From an uncultured Butyrivibrio sp. (GTDB lineage: Bacteria > Bacillota > Clostridia > Lachnospirales > Lachnospiraceae), in assembly GCA_947167765.1 (NCBI GenBank), contig CAMVJI010000004.1:1-63059 (forward strand): DNA of 63,059 nucleotides, written 5' to 3'. Positions 36,066 to 45,104 of this stretch are shown one piece after another; position 1 is the first letter of the stretch, and the number at the start of each line of letters is the position of its first letter. The notes under the pieces are model-generated. The model searched no databases and was not told the origin of the DNA. It was given only the letters and a program-made list of their open reading frames with translations. A program made the translations under genes and the position numbers.

Positions 36066-38075
36066 TCATACATCCACATTCTGGATCATCACTGGAATAC
36101 CTAATTCTGAACATTTCTTTTGCAAAGCGCCTCGATCACCGTAAAATGCTGAACATTGGTTCAGATGAGATATGGCAATGCAATTCCTATCTACCACCAT
36201 ATTTGAAGCACCTGCTGCCTCGTCAAGAAGTTCTGAGAGCCTACTAGCAAGAGCCTCATCAATGTCTTTTAGTTGTGTGAGCACCGCTTCCTGAGGTTCA
36301 ATGATTGCCAGAATATCATCCCCAGCTTCAGAAAAGGTATCTAATGCTCGTGATATCTTATTCAGAGCTCGCTCTTTGTATTGCAACAGGAAGTTCATAG
36401 AAACATAGTATAGGATGACTTTTTTGTTTCTTGTATCTCCAACTAGAGACTTCCATTCCTCATCAATACGCTCAAAAGCAACTGCTTCCCTATCAATAAT
36501 CGCATCATAATTTGGCAAAGTTGCATCCTTTTGGCCATCCACGCCACCACCAATATATTCATCCATGGTCACTATCTTTTGATGCCAGTACATTTCAGTT
36601 TCGTTACCGCACAGCTCTATTACTCTTGTATAGTACACATCCCTTACCTTTTCACCGCTTACAATAACCCTGTCAGCATTTATAACTGCCGGTTGCTCCA
36701 CCAGCATCCTGATTGCAGTTATAGCCTTGTCGTTTTCATCTATTGGATCCTCTGGATCAAAACACGGCACGTAAATAAGCTCATCCGTAAACTGATTAAG
36801 GTTTGATGAGTAGAAAAACTCATGAACTGTCATTGCAGTATTATATCCATCAAAAGGAACCTGCGTAACTATAATATCAGGATAAATTCCCCCAAAGTCA
36901 AAGCCCTCACATGCTTCTACACCAACCTCAGCTGGAAATAGCTCTCTCTCATCATGCTTTTCACCAATGCTACCTGCATGATCACAATCAAAATAAAAGA
37001 TCGGAAGTACATGTACTTCATATTCCTTGTCATGGGCTTTGTAGAAACGCCATAAAGGTTCCATGCTATACCACCACTTAGCTCTGCAGGGAAGCATGGC
37101 AACTATCTTCTTCCCAGCTTTTGGTTCTGTAGGTGCAGCTAGTTTCATAACGTATCTCTGCACTGAGGCTAGAAGCTCGTTGTAATTCATATTATACCCA
37201 AAGGGATTACGTCCAAGTGTACTTACAAGTGTCCTCTCCTGATCTGCATAGACAGGATACTCATGCATCCCGCCGCCTTTTCGGATACGCATAAAATTTC
37301 CGTATTCAATTTTTAGTACTTCTTCAAATCTTCCTGGCACATAAACATAGGTATTCTCAAATGGAACCAGAATTGGATCATCAAAGAGTTCCCTAGGGTA
37401 CTTATGATTTTCCTTCGGCACATAAAATGGCATAAGAGCCACAAACTCCGCATCATCGCTGGAGCACTCGCTATAGAGCGCTTCTATCTGTTTAAGAAGC
37501 TGTCTTTCTTTATCTTTGGAACAGCTCTTTCGTCCATTCTGTATAGCATCAAGGTCTTCGAGAAGTTTCCGGGCCTTTCCAAGCCTGTACTGCTCCTTAC
37601 CGTTATCACTATACACTCCATCAAGGGGATAAACGTCTATTCCAATGGTATATGGACACCCATAGTACTCCTCAAGATGTTCCTGACTATAATCAATAGA
37701 ATTGCCATTCACAACTCTTCCAATGATCTGATCGTACTCATCATTGCTTTGAATAGTCAGTACCTGAAAGCCCTCTGGGAGCTCTTTTGCCGCAACCTCA
37801 AAGAACCGCAACCAGTCGACTCGGAGCATACATATATCAAGATCATCATCCCAGGGAATATAGCCCTCGTGGCGGATTGCCCCGAGGAGAGTGCCACAGT
37901 CGGCATACCACTTGATGCCATGGTTCTCGCAAACCTTGGCAATAGAAGAAAGCACCTTGAGCTGTGAGGCCCAATAGCGCTTCATCATAGTTGAAATATA
38001 AAAGCCTTCCCTCACCTCGTCCTGAAAGAACTCAGGAGAAAAGCTAAGATTGTCCAATTTGCAACGTTCTCTCAT
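36066..38075 (-). CDS. LicD phosphotransferase fused to a GT-B-like domain
   Basis: The 669-residue protein has a LicD domain at residues 1-300 (GTLLGAIRHEGYIPWDDDLD near residue 63) followed by a domain of about 360 residues that aligns throughout with the separate protein at 39938: KKIVAMLPCRAKWWYSMEPL against VVLLPCSPNLWSGFDYL; FDFGGIYPDIIVTQVPFDGY against YDFAGIHPDVIYIQNVFDSS; KVILYYVSMNFLL against KVILYCNSIPTML; and CSAFYGDRGALQKKCSELGI at the end. The homologue's IWRPHP is IIEPQE here, so the second domain may have lost activity. It starts six bases after the epimerase gene, in one operon with it. Confidence 0.85.
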   Translation of the reverse strand: MRERCKLDNLSFSPEFFQDEVREGFYISTMMKRYWASQLKVLSSIAKVCENHGIKWYADCGTLLGAIRHEGYIPWDDDLDICMLRVDWLRFFEVAAKELPEGFQVLTIQSNDEYDQIIGRVVNGNSIDYSQEHLEEYYGCPYTIGIDVYPLDGVYSDNGKEQYRLGKARKLLEDLDAIQNGRKSCSKDKERQLLKQIEALYSECSSDDAEFVALMPFYVPKENHKYPRELFDDPILVPFENTYVYVPGRFEEVLKIEYGNFMRIRKGGGMHEYPVYADQERTLVSTLGRNPFGYNMNYNELLASVQRYVMKLAAPTEPKAGKKIVAMLPCRAKWWYSMEPLWRFYKAHDKEYEVHVLPIFYFDCDHAGSIGEKHDERELFPAEVGVEACEGFDFGGIYPDIIVTQVPFDGYNTAMTVHEFFYSSNLNQFTDELIYVPCFDPEDPIDENDKAITAIRMLVEQPAVINADRVIVSGEKVRDVYYTRVIELCGNETEMYWHQKIVTMDEYIGGGVDGQKDATLPNYDAIIDREAVAFERIDEEWKSLVGDTRNKKVILYYVSMNFLLQYKERALNKISRALDTFSEAGDDILAIIEPQEAVLTQLKDIDEALASRLSELLDEAAGASNMVVDRNCIAISHLNQCSAFYGDRGALQKKCSELGIPVMIQNVDV

Positions 38076-38081
38076 AGGGTG

Positions 38082-38795
38082 TCAGCTCATGTAAGGTTCA
38101 GCTTTAATCTTTTTCTCATTCTTAAGATATTCAAAATCGAGCCTTCTTACAGATTCAAGTATTGTTTCATAATTGGTTTTTTTGCCAAACAAAAGAGTCG
38201 TACCAAGAACAAATCCGTCCACTCCCTGAGGAGCATACTCAAGCATTCTCTCAGCCCCACATGCACCGTCCCAAACAAGTTGAAAATCCATCTGATCACG
38301 AAGTTTAATAAGTGCCTCGATCTTCTCTCCAACGTATGGCAGGAACATCTGACTGGCATTACCCGGATTAACTGCCATAACAAGCACGTGGTCAACTATC
38401 CTCAGCATCTCTTTTACCGTTTCAACGCTGGTGCCGGGGTTAATTGCTATTCCAGGGTGCATACCTGCGTCTATGATCTTCTGAAGTGTAGTTGATGGAT
38501 GATACTCTGCCTCAGGGTGGATATACACTGTATCCCCAGGGCGAAGCCTTTTAAGAAACAGATCTATATTATTTCTAGGGTGTTCAATCATGAGGTGTAC
38601 ATCTAGCGGAAGCTTTGTAACCTTAGCTATAGCTGCCATATCATACAGGGACATAGCGAAGTTATTAACATAACGTCCGTCCATTATGTCTATGTGAAAA
38701 GAGTCTATTCCAGCCTTTTCAAGATTTCTGACCTCCTGACGAAGATGTCCAAAATCTGCACACATCATGGATGCTGTCAAAAAAAAGTTTTTCAT
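38082..38795 (-). CDS. Ribulose-phosphate 3-epimerase family protein
   Basis: The protein has 237 residues from the ATG at 38795, with AGGGGA seven bases upstream. It is a TIM barrel of the Rpe family: LTASMMCADFGHL, FHIDIMDGRYVNNFAMS (catalytic Asp and metal ligands), LDVHLMIEHP, IAINPGTSVETVKEML, VLVMAVNPG and VDGFVLGTTLLF. The usual VDGGI near the C terminus reads WDGACGAERM. It would interconvert ribulose 5-phosphate and xylulose 5-phosphate, or act on a related sugar. Being placed with LicD genes, it probably serves a dedicated precursor path and not the housekeeping pentose cycle. Confidence 0.8.
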   Translation of the reverse strand: MKNFFLTASMMCADFGHLRQEVRNLEKAGIDSFHIDIMDGRYVNNFAMSLYDMAAIAKVTKLPLDVHLMIEHPRNNIDLFLKRLRPGDTVYIHPEAEYHPSTTLQKIIDAGMHPGIAINPGTSVETVKEMLRIVDHVLVMAVNPGNASQMFLPYVGEKIEALIKLRDQMDFQLVWDGACGAERMLEYAPQGVDGFVLGTTLLFGKKTNYETILESVRRLDFEYLKNEKKIKAEPYMS

Positions 38796-38858
38796 AATTG
38801 TCCCCTGTTTACACAAAGAGTCTACGTATTTAAGTATATTTTATCACAAAAGCTTACA

Positions 38859-38933
38859 CTTCCACACTGAAACACCGCAATTATTCTTCCACAATCTTCC
38901 ACAACTTTGAATTTCCCCAGTAACTTCCCACAT
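38859..38933. repeat. Cluster of CTTCCACA motifs in a divergent promoter region
   Basis: Within 75 bases the motif CTTCCACA occurs at 38859, 38886 and 38896, the last two as a tandem 10-bp repeat TCTTCCACAA (38885-38904), with a near copy CTTCCCACA at 38924. The region separates the minus-strand epimerase-LicD operon from the plus-strand LicD pair. It may be a regulator binding array. A plus-strand TATAAT follows at 38950-38955. Confidence 0.6.
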
Positions 38934-38990
38934 CTAAGCGTTAATGTAATATAATAAATAAAGAAACGCATATTTGACGGAGACCAGCGC

Positions 38991-39935
38991 ATGTTATCTA
39001 TCCCTGAAGAATTCTACAAAGCAGAAGTCCGAAACGACTTTTACATACCTGAACCCATGAAGAAAGCCTGGGCGATACAGATGACTATGCTGGATCTCAC
39101 TCTCGGAATAGCGAAAAAACATGGTATCCAATTATGGATGGACTATGGATCACTTCTTGGAACCGTGAGGCATAGGGGCTACATCCCATGGGATGACGAT
39201 ATCGACATCTGCGTCATGCGTGAAGATTACATGAAGCTCATCGAAATCCTAAAGGACGAGCTTCCTGACTACTGTAATGTTTATAGCTTTTATACAGATG
39301 AAAAATGTCTGCAACCCAAGGGCTTTGTATCAAACAGACACGTTATTGATATTGGCATTTCAGAGGATGAGGCCAAGCTTACGGCCATGTACCATAACTG
39401 CCCTTATGTAACGGGGTTGGATCTGTACCCTCTTGACTACGTCCCGCAGGATTCCCAGCAGTGGGACTATGTCAGAAACTTGTACAGCGCCGCTTATTCT
39501 CTGGCAATGAATCCTGATCAGTACATCGCTTCAGGCGAATTTGAAGATTACCTGACTCAGATAGAAGGCATCACTGGCAAAAAAATAAAGCGAGACGAAC
39601 ACCTACAAAACTCCCTGTGGAAACTGGCTGACAGCATCGCCATGATGACAAAAAGGAGCGAGAGCCGTCATATTCTCTGGTATCCAGACTCAGCCATGAG
39701 AAAAAATGACATGAGGCGTAAGCTGTCCTGGTATAGCAACACCCTCACAATGCCTTTTGAAATGATGGAAGTTCCTGTTCCAGAGGGCTACGACGGAGTT
39801 CTTTCTACCTGCTACTCAGCAAACTACATGACTCCAAGACGGGCTAAGGCCGCTCACGGATATCCTTTCTATGCTGAACAGGACAGGAAAATACTTCTCC
39901 ACAACTACCTCGGAAAGATGAAGGATGTTTTCTGA
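38991..39935 (+). CDS. Stand-alone LicD-family phosphotransferase
   Basis: The 314-residue protein is a LicD domain alone, with GSLLGTVRHRGYIPWDDDID near residue 58 and LYPLDYVPQD. It shows the same N-terminal pattern (EFYKAEVRNDFYIPEPMKKAW) as the two fusion proteins at 5260 and 36066, so the three are paralogues. CGGAGA lies eight bases before the ATG. Two bases separate its stop from the following GT-B gene, the partner that is fused in the paralogues. It is expected to transfer a phospho-alditol or phosphocholine-like unit from a CDP carrier. Confidence 0.85.
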   Translation: MLSIPEEFYKAEVRNDFYIPEPMKKAWAIQMTMLDLTLGIAKKHGIQLWMDYGSLLGTVRHRGYIPWDDDIDICVMREDYMKLIEILKDELPDYCNVYSFYTDEKCLQPKGFVSNRHVIDIGISEDEAKLTAMYHNCPYVTGLDLYPLDYVPQDSQQWDYVRNLYSAAYSLAMNPDQYIASGEFEDYLTQIEGITGKKIKRDEHLQNSLWKLADSIAMMTKRSESRHILWYPDSAMRKNDMRRKLSWYSNTLTMPFEMMEVPVPEGYDGVLSTCYSANYMTPRRAKAAHGYPFYAEQDRKILLHNYLGKMKDVF

Positions 39936-39937
39936 TA

Positions 39938-41236
39938 ATGATCATAGACAGAGAAAAGCGCAAGAACTTAATAGAAATGTTTGACATACTGTCAGAGGCT
40001 CTCTCCCACATTGAAGGCCTGATTGATGGCGGTAATACTGAGGCCGCTATAGAGCTGTTATCCCAGTGTCAGGAAAGCACCGTGGTGATAGGTACTTCAA
40101 TCGAGGAATCCTGTGGCGAAGGCACCAAAACTGTTGCCCTGCTAGAAAAACTCTGCGAGGATATTTTTACCATTTCTCAACAGATTGATAGCGGCGTGGG
40201 CTCAGCAGTCAGCCGTCTTCAAGAAGCCGTAGAAGTCTTTAACGAAGAACTTCCTTCTGTAAAAGAGGTTGTCCTCCTTCCGTGTTCTCCAAACTTGTGG
40301 AGCGGATTTGACTACTTGTATCGTCAGCTTGCATCCGATGAAACCTGCCACGTGGCAGTCATTCCAATTCCCTGGTACGACAAGGCCCCAGATGGCTCCA
40401 TTGGGGGAGATGCTGTACATTATGAGACAGATGGTTACCCTGAATATGTTAAGCTCACTCACTTTAACAGCTATGATTTTGCTGGTATCCATCCAGATGT
40501 AATCTACATCCAGAATGTTTTCGACAGCAGCAATCTTGGGTCAAGTCTTCACCCTGCATTCTACACTGCTAAGCTTAGCGAGCTATGTGACGAGCTGGTC
40601 TATATTCCTCCATACGTTTATACAGAGCCAAATATAAAGAGTAAGGAGCAGGTGGAAAAACTCAGAGAATACCTTTCTCTCCCCGGGATCGATAACGTAG
40701 ATAAGATCATCCTCCAGTCAGATAACCTGAAGGAAACCATGATAAAACTCCTGGCAGGAGATGAGGAATCAGAGTATAGAACTCAGCTTGAGAATAAAAT
40801 CACTTCAGTTGATCATCCCAGAATATCTTCCATCAAGGAATTGATAAATAACGCACAGGATAGTAATCCAGACAAAAAGGTGATCCTGTACTGCAACTCT
40901 ATTCCAACAATGCTGGATAATAGTTCAAAACTGATCACCAAGATAAAAAGCTCCTTTGAGATTTTTAAGCAGAGCGCCGATGACATTGCCCTGATCTGGC
41001 GCCCGCATCCTATGATGCTGGAAGTTGCAGATCAGCTTCGCCCCGAGATTTCAGAATCCTTCCGTGAACTGATATACTACTTCAACCGCGAAGGCTTTGG
41101 CACCATGGATACTGATCCAGATCCATCCTCCTCCATTGCCCTGGCAGACGCCTACTACGGTGATCCAGGAAGTGTGATGGAGCTCTTCAAACTTACAAAC
41201 AAACCCATAATGATAGAAAATCCGGATGTTCTTTAA
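39938..41236 (+). CDS. GT-B-like transferase, partner of LicD
   Basis: The 432-residue protein has a helical N terminus (about residues 1-100, SIEESCGEGTKTVALLEKLCE), a first Rossmann half beginning VVLLPCSPNLWSGFDYLY, and a second half with KVILYCNSIPTML, ALIWRPHPMM and LADAYYGDPGSVM. The RPHP and YYGDPGSV elements resemble the donor site of CDP-glycerol-type and related GT-B transferases. Function is not established. Homology along its length to the tails of the proteins at 5260 and 36066 implies that the LicD and GT-B domains act on the same product. Confidence 0.75.
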   Translation: MIIDREKRKNLIEMFDILSEALSHIEGLIDGGNTEAAIELLSQCQESTVVIGTSIEESCGEGTKTVALLEKLCEDIFTISQQIDSGVGSAVSRLQEAVEVFNEELPSVKEVVLLPCSPNLWSGFDYLYRQLASDETCHVAVIPIPWYDKAPDGSIGGDAVHYETDGYPEYVKLTHFNSYDFAGIHPDVIYIQNVFDSSNLGSSLHPAFYTAKLSELCDELVYIPPYVYTEPNIKSKEQVEKLREYLSLPGIDNVDKIILQSDNLKETMIKLLAGDEESEYRTQLENKITSVDHPRISSIKELINNAQDSNPDKKVILYCNSIPTMLDNSSKLITKIKSSFEIFKQSADDIALIWRPHPMMLEVADQLRPEISESFRELIYYFNREGFGTMDTDPDPSSSIALADAYYGDPGSVMELFKLTNKPIMIENPDVL

Positions 41237-41250
41237 CACATCCGGATTTT
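41217..41250. terminator. Bidirectional terminator
   Basis: A 13-bp stem AAAATCCGGATGT/ACATCCGGATTTT (arms 41217-41229 and 41238-41250) spans the stop of the plus-strand GT-B gene and is followed by T on the plus strand. On the minus strand it follows the gene ending at 41254 and also ends in T residues. Confidence 0.85.
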
Positions 41251-41253
41251 TTA

Positions 41254-42696
41254 CTAAGTTGTTACCGTATTTCTTCCAAGGTCAAACACAAAAAAGTGCT
41301 GGTACTTGCCTTCATTCATCCGCTTTGCTTCTGATACACCTGTACAGTCTCCAGAGGCCATGAAAGAATTGCATTTAGATAATAGGTATATGGCCAGGAT
41401 ATAGTCCACTCCCAACTGAAATCCATTTTCTTTATCCTCGCTTCGACGGTGCATCTGCGCAAGCATCTCTCCTGGCCTTGTGCTATATCTTTTCTGGTCT
41501 GTAAAGAACGCCTTCTCTCCAAATCTATCTTTGTAATACTCGCAGTAAGCAGCATCCTCTGTGGCGATGAAAACGTACTCAAGCCCCCACTCCTTAAGGA
41601 ACTGATCTATCTTATCCCCAACCATTCCCATAGATGCGTGTATAGGGTGGTTGGCAAGATGAGTCCCCACGTAGTCCGTACCCCTTGCCAGTACTCCCAG
41701 GGTCTTATCAGGATATGGCAAAAAGGCTTTCTCCTTCTCTTCAAGATACTGCTGTACCCTGTTGTTATATAATCCCTTGGGCCAGGTAAGTGTATTGCCC
41801 TTGCTATACTCATCCATTATGGTCTGCAGGATCCTGGCGTTATAAGTAAAGGGCGGAAAAAATACATTCCTGCTTTTTAGCACCTCAGAAAGCTCATACT
41901 TTTCAGGCTGATTATAAAACTTCCCCCACAGGTCATCTCCCTGAAAATCCTGATAAAGGCTCTGCTCTCCATACTCATTCTTGATGCACATTACAGGAAT
42001 GAATCCCTTTTTCTTGGCATATCTAGCGAGTGAAATCGCCTTATGATAAATCCCGAAAAGTCCCAGATTCCCATAGCTGGCATCAACCACAAAAAAGTCC
42101 TTGTCCGGATTCATAGAGCCGAGATTTCTTTTATCTGAAAAAAGAAATGTGAAAGTCATGACTTCGTCATAAGTCATGCGGTTTTCATAGTACCTGTCCA
42201 TCTTCTCTTCATAAGGAAGATCCGAGGTGACATCAATATACTTAAGGTCTCCTGCGATCTCTTTTGCTCCGTCAGTATCCAACGTATCCTCCCAGAGGCA
42301 CTCCTTGCCATCAATCTCAGGCAGTAGTTCAATCAGATACCTCCACTCATTTCCGACAAATACTATCTTCTTACCCTCCCATAGTTTCAGAGCTCCAAGG
42401 CATAGCTCCACAGAATACTCGTTGCATCCCCGAAGAAAAATGCACTGGTACTGGTTCAAAAACCACATGTCCACGCCGCCAGAATAAACATACCCATGAA
42501 GGTAAGTCGTATCCTTCCAGACAAACACTATCTCATCTTCTCCGGCCTCATTAACCGCAATGGCATAGCCATGCTCCACGATTATATTTCTGGCCTCCAT
42601 AAACATGTCAGGAGATATCCTGATCCGGCCATTGCCTTCCACATTTTCTAGGCAAGCAAATGCTTCTTCGTATTTGCTGTTATCTATAACTACCAT
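41254..42696 (-). CDS. Putative glycosyltransferase with O-fucosyltransferase-like C-terminal half
   Basis: The family of this 480-residue protein is not certain. The C-terminal half has LGVLARGTDYVGTHLANHPI, then GLEYVFIATEDAAYCEYYKD and FFTDQKRYS, then CNSFMASGDCTGVSEAKRM. This order (Arg-containing acceptor/donor loop, ATED strand, Ser-Gly-Asp loop) resembles GT23/GT65/GT68-type fucosyltransferases. The N-terminal 200 residues are unknown. It is cytosolic, with no module of the IYGAG type. It lies directly downstream of the CgeB-like gene and close to the flagellins, so it is a candidate flagellin glycosyltransferase (inference). Confidence 0.6.
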   Translation of the reverse strand: MVVIDNSKYEEAFACLENVEGNGRIRISPDMFMEARNIIVEHGYAIAVNEAGEDEIVFVWKDTTYLHGYVYSGGVDMWFLNQYQCIFLRGCNEYSVELCLGALKLWEGKKIVFVGNEWRYLIELLPEIDGKECLWEDTLDTDGAKEIAGDLKYIDVTSDLPYEEKMDRYYENRMTYDEVMTFTFLFSDKRNLGSMNPDKDFFVVDASYGNLGLFGIYHKAISLARYAKKKGFIPVMCIKNEYGEQSLYQDFQGDDLWGKFYNQPEKYELSEVLKSRNVFFPPFTYNARILQTIMDEYSKGNTLTWPKGLYNNRVQQYLEEKEKAFLPYPDKTLGVLARGTDYVGTHLANHPIHASMGMVGDKIDQFLKEWGLEYVFIATEDAAYCEYYKDRFGEKAFFTDQKRYSTRPGEMLAQMHRRSEDKENGFQLGVDYILAIYLLSKCNSFMASGDCTGVSEAKRMNEGKYQHFFVFDLGRNTVTT

Positions 42697-42710
42697 TTGC
42701 CTTCCTTTCG

Positions 42711-43877
42711 CTACTTCTCACCGCTTAGCAGCTTGTAAAGATGATCATATCTTAAGTCCCATCTATCATTATTCTTGGCAGTAGCATAACCTCTACGGGC
42801 AATAGACTCCATCTCATCTGGATTCGCCAATAGCCCCTTTACCCGTTCTGCCATCTGGTCAGGGTCATTCAAATCAAAAAAGATAATGCTCTCGCCGTCT
42901 TTATAATTCTCATTAAGATACTCCGACCTGTCCGTTACGCACAATGCGCCATTTAGCATCGAGTCAAAATTCTTTTCACTACATCCCCGTTTAAACCACG
43001 GAATAAAGCAAAGAGAAATCTTCGCTTGTCCAGATATCTTTAGCAGTTCTCTTATCGGTATCCTGTCATGAATCTTTATATTGTCAGAAAAGGGATTATC
43101 CTTGTCTATCCAACTATCACCGCCATATATCTCCACTTTAATACCTGCGTCATCCAGAGCATGCATGCACAGAAGCTTAAACTCTCTTCTGACGTAGGCA
43201 GCAACAGATCCTGCGTAATCCAGATACAATCGCAATACATTTTCGTCCGAAAGCGTACCGCTTCTTGTTTCAAGCCACTTATCTATAGCGCTCTCGACTG
43301 TATCCTCAGGTTTTTCAAATAGGTGCTTCACACAATAGGAGTAAAAATCTTTACCTGAATCATCCATAAAGTCTATAAGAGGAAATCCAGAAAAAGCCTG
43401 GTTACTTCCCATATACAGGACGTCTATTGGTCTTTCTTTTATAGGAATACTACTATCTACTTCTGTTCCACCCTGGGGCACAAAGAAAGCCTTTTTCACT
43501 TTCGGATAGAACTTTTCAATAAATTCCACATGATCTTTATCACAGCAAATAACATTCAAGTCACACTTTGGTTCAAGAAGCTCATCGTAATAATTTCTTG
43601 GGTGGTCAACAATAAATGTAAACACAGGGATCCCAAGCTTTTTCCAAAGGTTTTCATTCTCGCCTACAGACAAATTTATCCCTATGTCGTTAAAGGTAAA
43701 CATCACGCAGCCAGGCTGCAGGATAAACTTATCAAACGCCTCGCAGCAATATGTGGATGCATCGTTGGTATTAACAATATAGTGATCAATACCATTTTTC
43801 TCAAGATATCCTACAAATCTATCTATTTTATAATCCAGCGTCTGAATACGCCCCTTAAAAAGTACAATTTGTTTCAT
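42711..43877 (-). CDS. CgeB-like glycosyltransferase
   Basis: The protein has 388 residues from the ATG at 43877 behind GAGGAAG; a frame to 43895 lacks a site. It shows IVLFKGRIQTLDYKIDRFVG at the N terminus, VFTFIVDHPRNYYDELLEPK in the DUF3880-like half, VLYMGSNQAFSGFP, and the donor region RGCSEKNFDSMLNGALCVTD then YKDGESIIFFDLNDPDQMAE. It is a paralogue, more distant, of the genes at 3353 and 49636. A minus-strand TATAAT at 43922-43927 may give it a vegetative promoter separate from the flagellin genes. Confidence 0.75.
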   Translation of the reverse strand: MKQIVLFKGRIQTLDYKIDRFVGYLEKNGIDHYIVNTNDASTYCCEAFDKFILQPGCVMFTFNDIGINLSVGENENLWKKLGIPVFTFIVDHPRNYYDELLEPKCDLNVICCDKDHVEFIEKFYPKVKKAFFVPQGGTEVDSSIPIKERPIDVLYMGSNQAFSGFPLIDFMDDSGKDFYSYCVKHLFEKPEDTVESAIDKWLETRSGTLSDENVLRLYLDYAGSVAAYVRREFKLLCMHALDDAGIKVEIYGGDSWIDKDNPFSDNIKIHDRIPIRELLKISGQAKISLCFIPWFKRGCSEKNFDSMLNGALCVTDRSEYLNENYKDGESIIFFDLNDPDQMAERVKGLLANPDEMESIARRGYATAKNNDRWDLRYDHLYKLLSGEK

Positions 43878-43993
43878 AACTTCCTCATAAATCACGATAT
43901 TCCAATTAATTATGCTATCATATTATAACGTATCATTCTACAAGAGGAATCATCATGGTAATAACGGATATCAAAAAGAAAGTATAAGAAAAA

Positions 43994-44015
43994 GGGCTCC
44001 GGTAAACCGGAGCCC
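43994..44015 (-). terminator. Terminator of the first flagellin gene
   Basis: A 10-bp stem GGGCTCCGGT/ACCGGAGCCC with a 2-base loop lies about 60 bases past the flagellin stop and is followed on the minus strand by TTTTTC. The second flagellin gene has a terminator with the same GGGCTCCGG half-stem. Confidence 0.85.
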
Positions 44016-44072
44016 CTTTTGGTAGCTGCAATGTTTTTTCAAACGACTGCTTGTTCTAACGAACGATTATGA

Positions 44073-44993
44073 TTAGCCGAGAAGTGAAAGAACACCCTGA
44101 TTTGACTGATTAGCCTGTGCCAGCATTGACTGTCCAGCCTGTGCAAGGATGTTGTTATTTGAATACTTAACCATCTCGGTTGCCATATCTGTATCACGGA
44201 TCTGTGATTCAGCACTCTGAGTATTCTCAACAACGTTATCAAGGTTCTTGATTGTGTGCTCAAGTCTGTTCTGGATAGCACCGAGGTCAGATCTCTGCTG
44301 AGATACGCTGTTAAGAGCGTTCTTAATAGCAGAAATAGCATTCTTAGCAAGTGAGTGTGTCATAACACTGATCTGATCTGCAGCCTTCTTTGCTATATTG
44401 CCCTTATCAAGCTCAGCATTATCATTCTTGTTTGCAGGAGCTGCCATTCCTGCTTTTGTAGCTGCCTTAGCAGATGCTGCTACACCAAGCATAGATGCAC
44501 TCATCTTGTTGATAGAGATCTTGATCTGGTTCTGGCCATCAGTCTCTGAACCTACCTGAAGGTTCTTGTCCTTGAATGTACCATCAAGAAGCTGCTGGTT
44601 GTTGAACTCAGTTGCTGTAGCTGTACGTGTGATCTCTGTTGCAAGTGCTGCAACCTCAGACTGGATGTAAGAACGGTCTGTTGACTGTAATGTGTCATTA
44701 GCAGCCTTTGTTGCCAGCTCGTTCATTCTCTGAAGCATGTCATGAACTTCGTTCAAAGCACCTTCAGCAGTCTGTACTACAGAGATACCGTCCTGAGCGT
44801 TAGAAGAAGCCTGTGTAAGACCTCTAACCTGTCTTCTCATCTTTTCGGAAATTGCAAGACCTGCTGCATCATCTGCTGCTCTGTTGATCTTGTAACCAGA
44901 TGAGAGTTTCTCACTTGACTTTGCCTGGATACCAGTTGTGATGCCAAGCTGTCTGTTTGAGTTCATTGCTGTAATGTTGTGTTGTACTACCAT
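44073..44993 (-). CDS. fliC: Flagellin
   Basis: The 306-residue protein is a short flagellin. The conserved N-terminal D0/D1 helices open MVVQHNITAMNSNRQLGIT, with LSSGYKINRAADDAAGLAIS; the C-terminal helices contain LGAIQNRLEHTIKNL and end NNILAQAGQSMLAQANQ. The middle (about residues 165-215) is short, variable and Ala/Lys-rich, and is the most likely surface-exposed and glycosylated part. AAGGAGG precedes the ATG. It has its own sigma-28 promoter, a CsrA-type leader hairpin and a terminator. It is nearly identical to the second flagellin at both ends. Confidence 0.95.
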   Translation of the reverse strand: MVVQHNITAMNSNRQLGITTGIQAKSSEKLSSGYKINRAADDAAGLAISEKMRRQVRGLTQASSNAQDGISVVQTAEGALNEVHDMLQRMNELATKAANDTLQSTDRSYIQSEVAALATEITRTATATEFNNQQLLDGTFKDKNLQVGSETDGQNQIKISINKMSASMLGVAASAKAATKAGMAAPANKNDNAELDKGNIAKKAADQISVMTHSLAKNAISAIKNALNSVSQQRSDLGAIQNRLEHTIKNLDNVVENTQSAESQIRDTDMATEMVKYSNNNILAQAGQSMLAQANQSNQGVLSLLG

Positions 44994-45000
44994 ATTTATT

Positions 45001-45034
45001 CCTCCTTGAATTTGTACGGCAGCTTCCTTGCTGC
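45001..45034 (-). promoter_or_regulatory. CsrA-type binding hairpin in the flagellin leader
   Basis: In the minus-strand leader, GCAGC-AAGGAA-GCTGC (45019-45034) forms a 5-bp stem with a GGA loop, the known shape of a CsrA site. A second GGA lies in the Shine-Dalgarno AAGGAGG just downstream (45001-45007). This is the two-site layout of the Bacillus hag leader, where CsrA blocks translation and FliW relieves it. csrA and fliW lie about 6 kb away in the same locus. Confidence 0.65.
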
Positions 45035-45104
45035 TCGTTTGCTTGTTGTGAAATGATCTGCAGTGCTGGCCTACAAATCATCCCTGTTTTATTTTACACT
45101 TTAA

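Noticed and set aside
43955-43987. Ten-codon plus-strand frame with GAGGAA upstream and a terminator-like hairpin downstream
   Set aside because: Too short to support, and the hairpin is better explained as the flagellin terminator on the minus strand.
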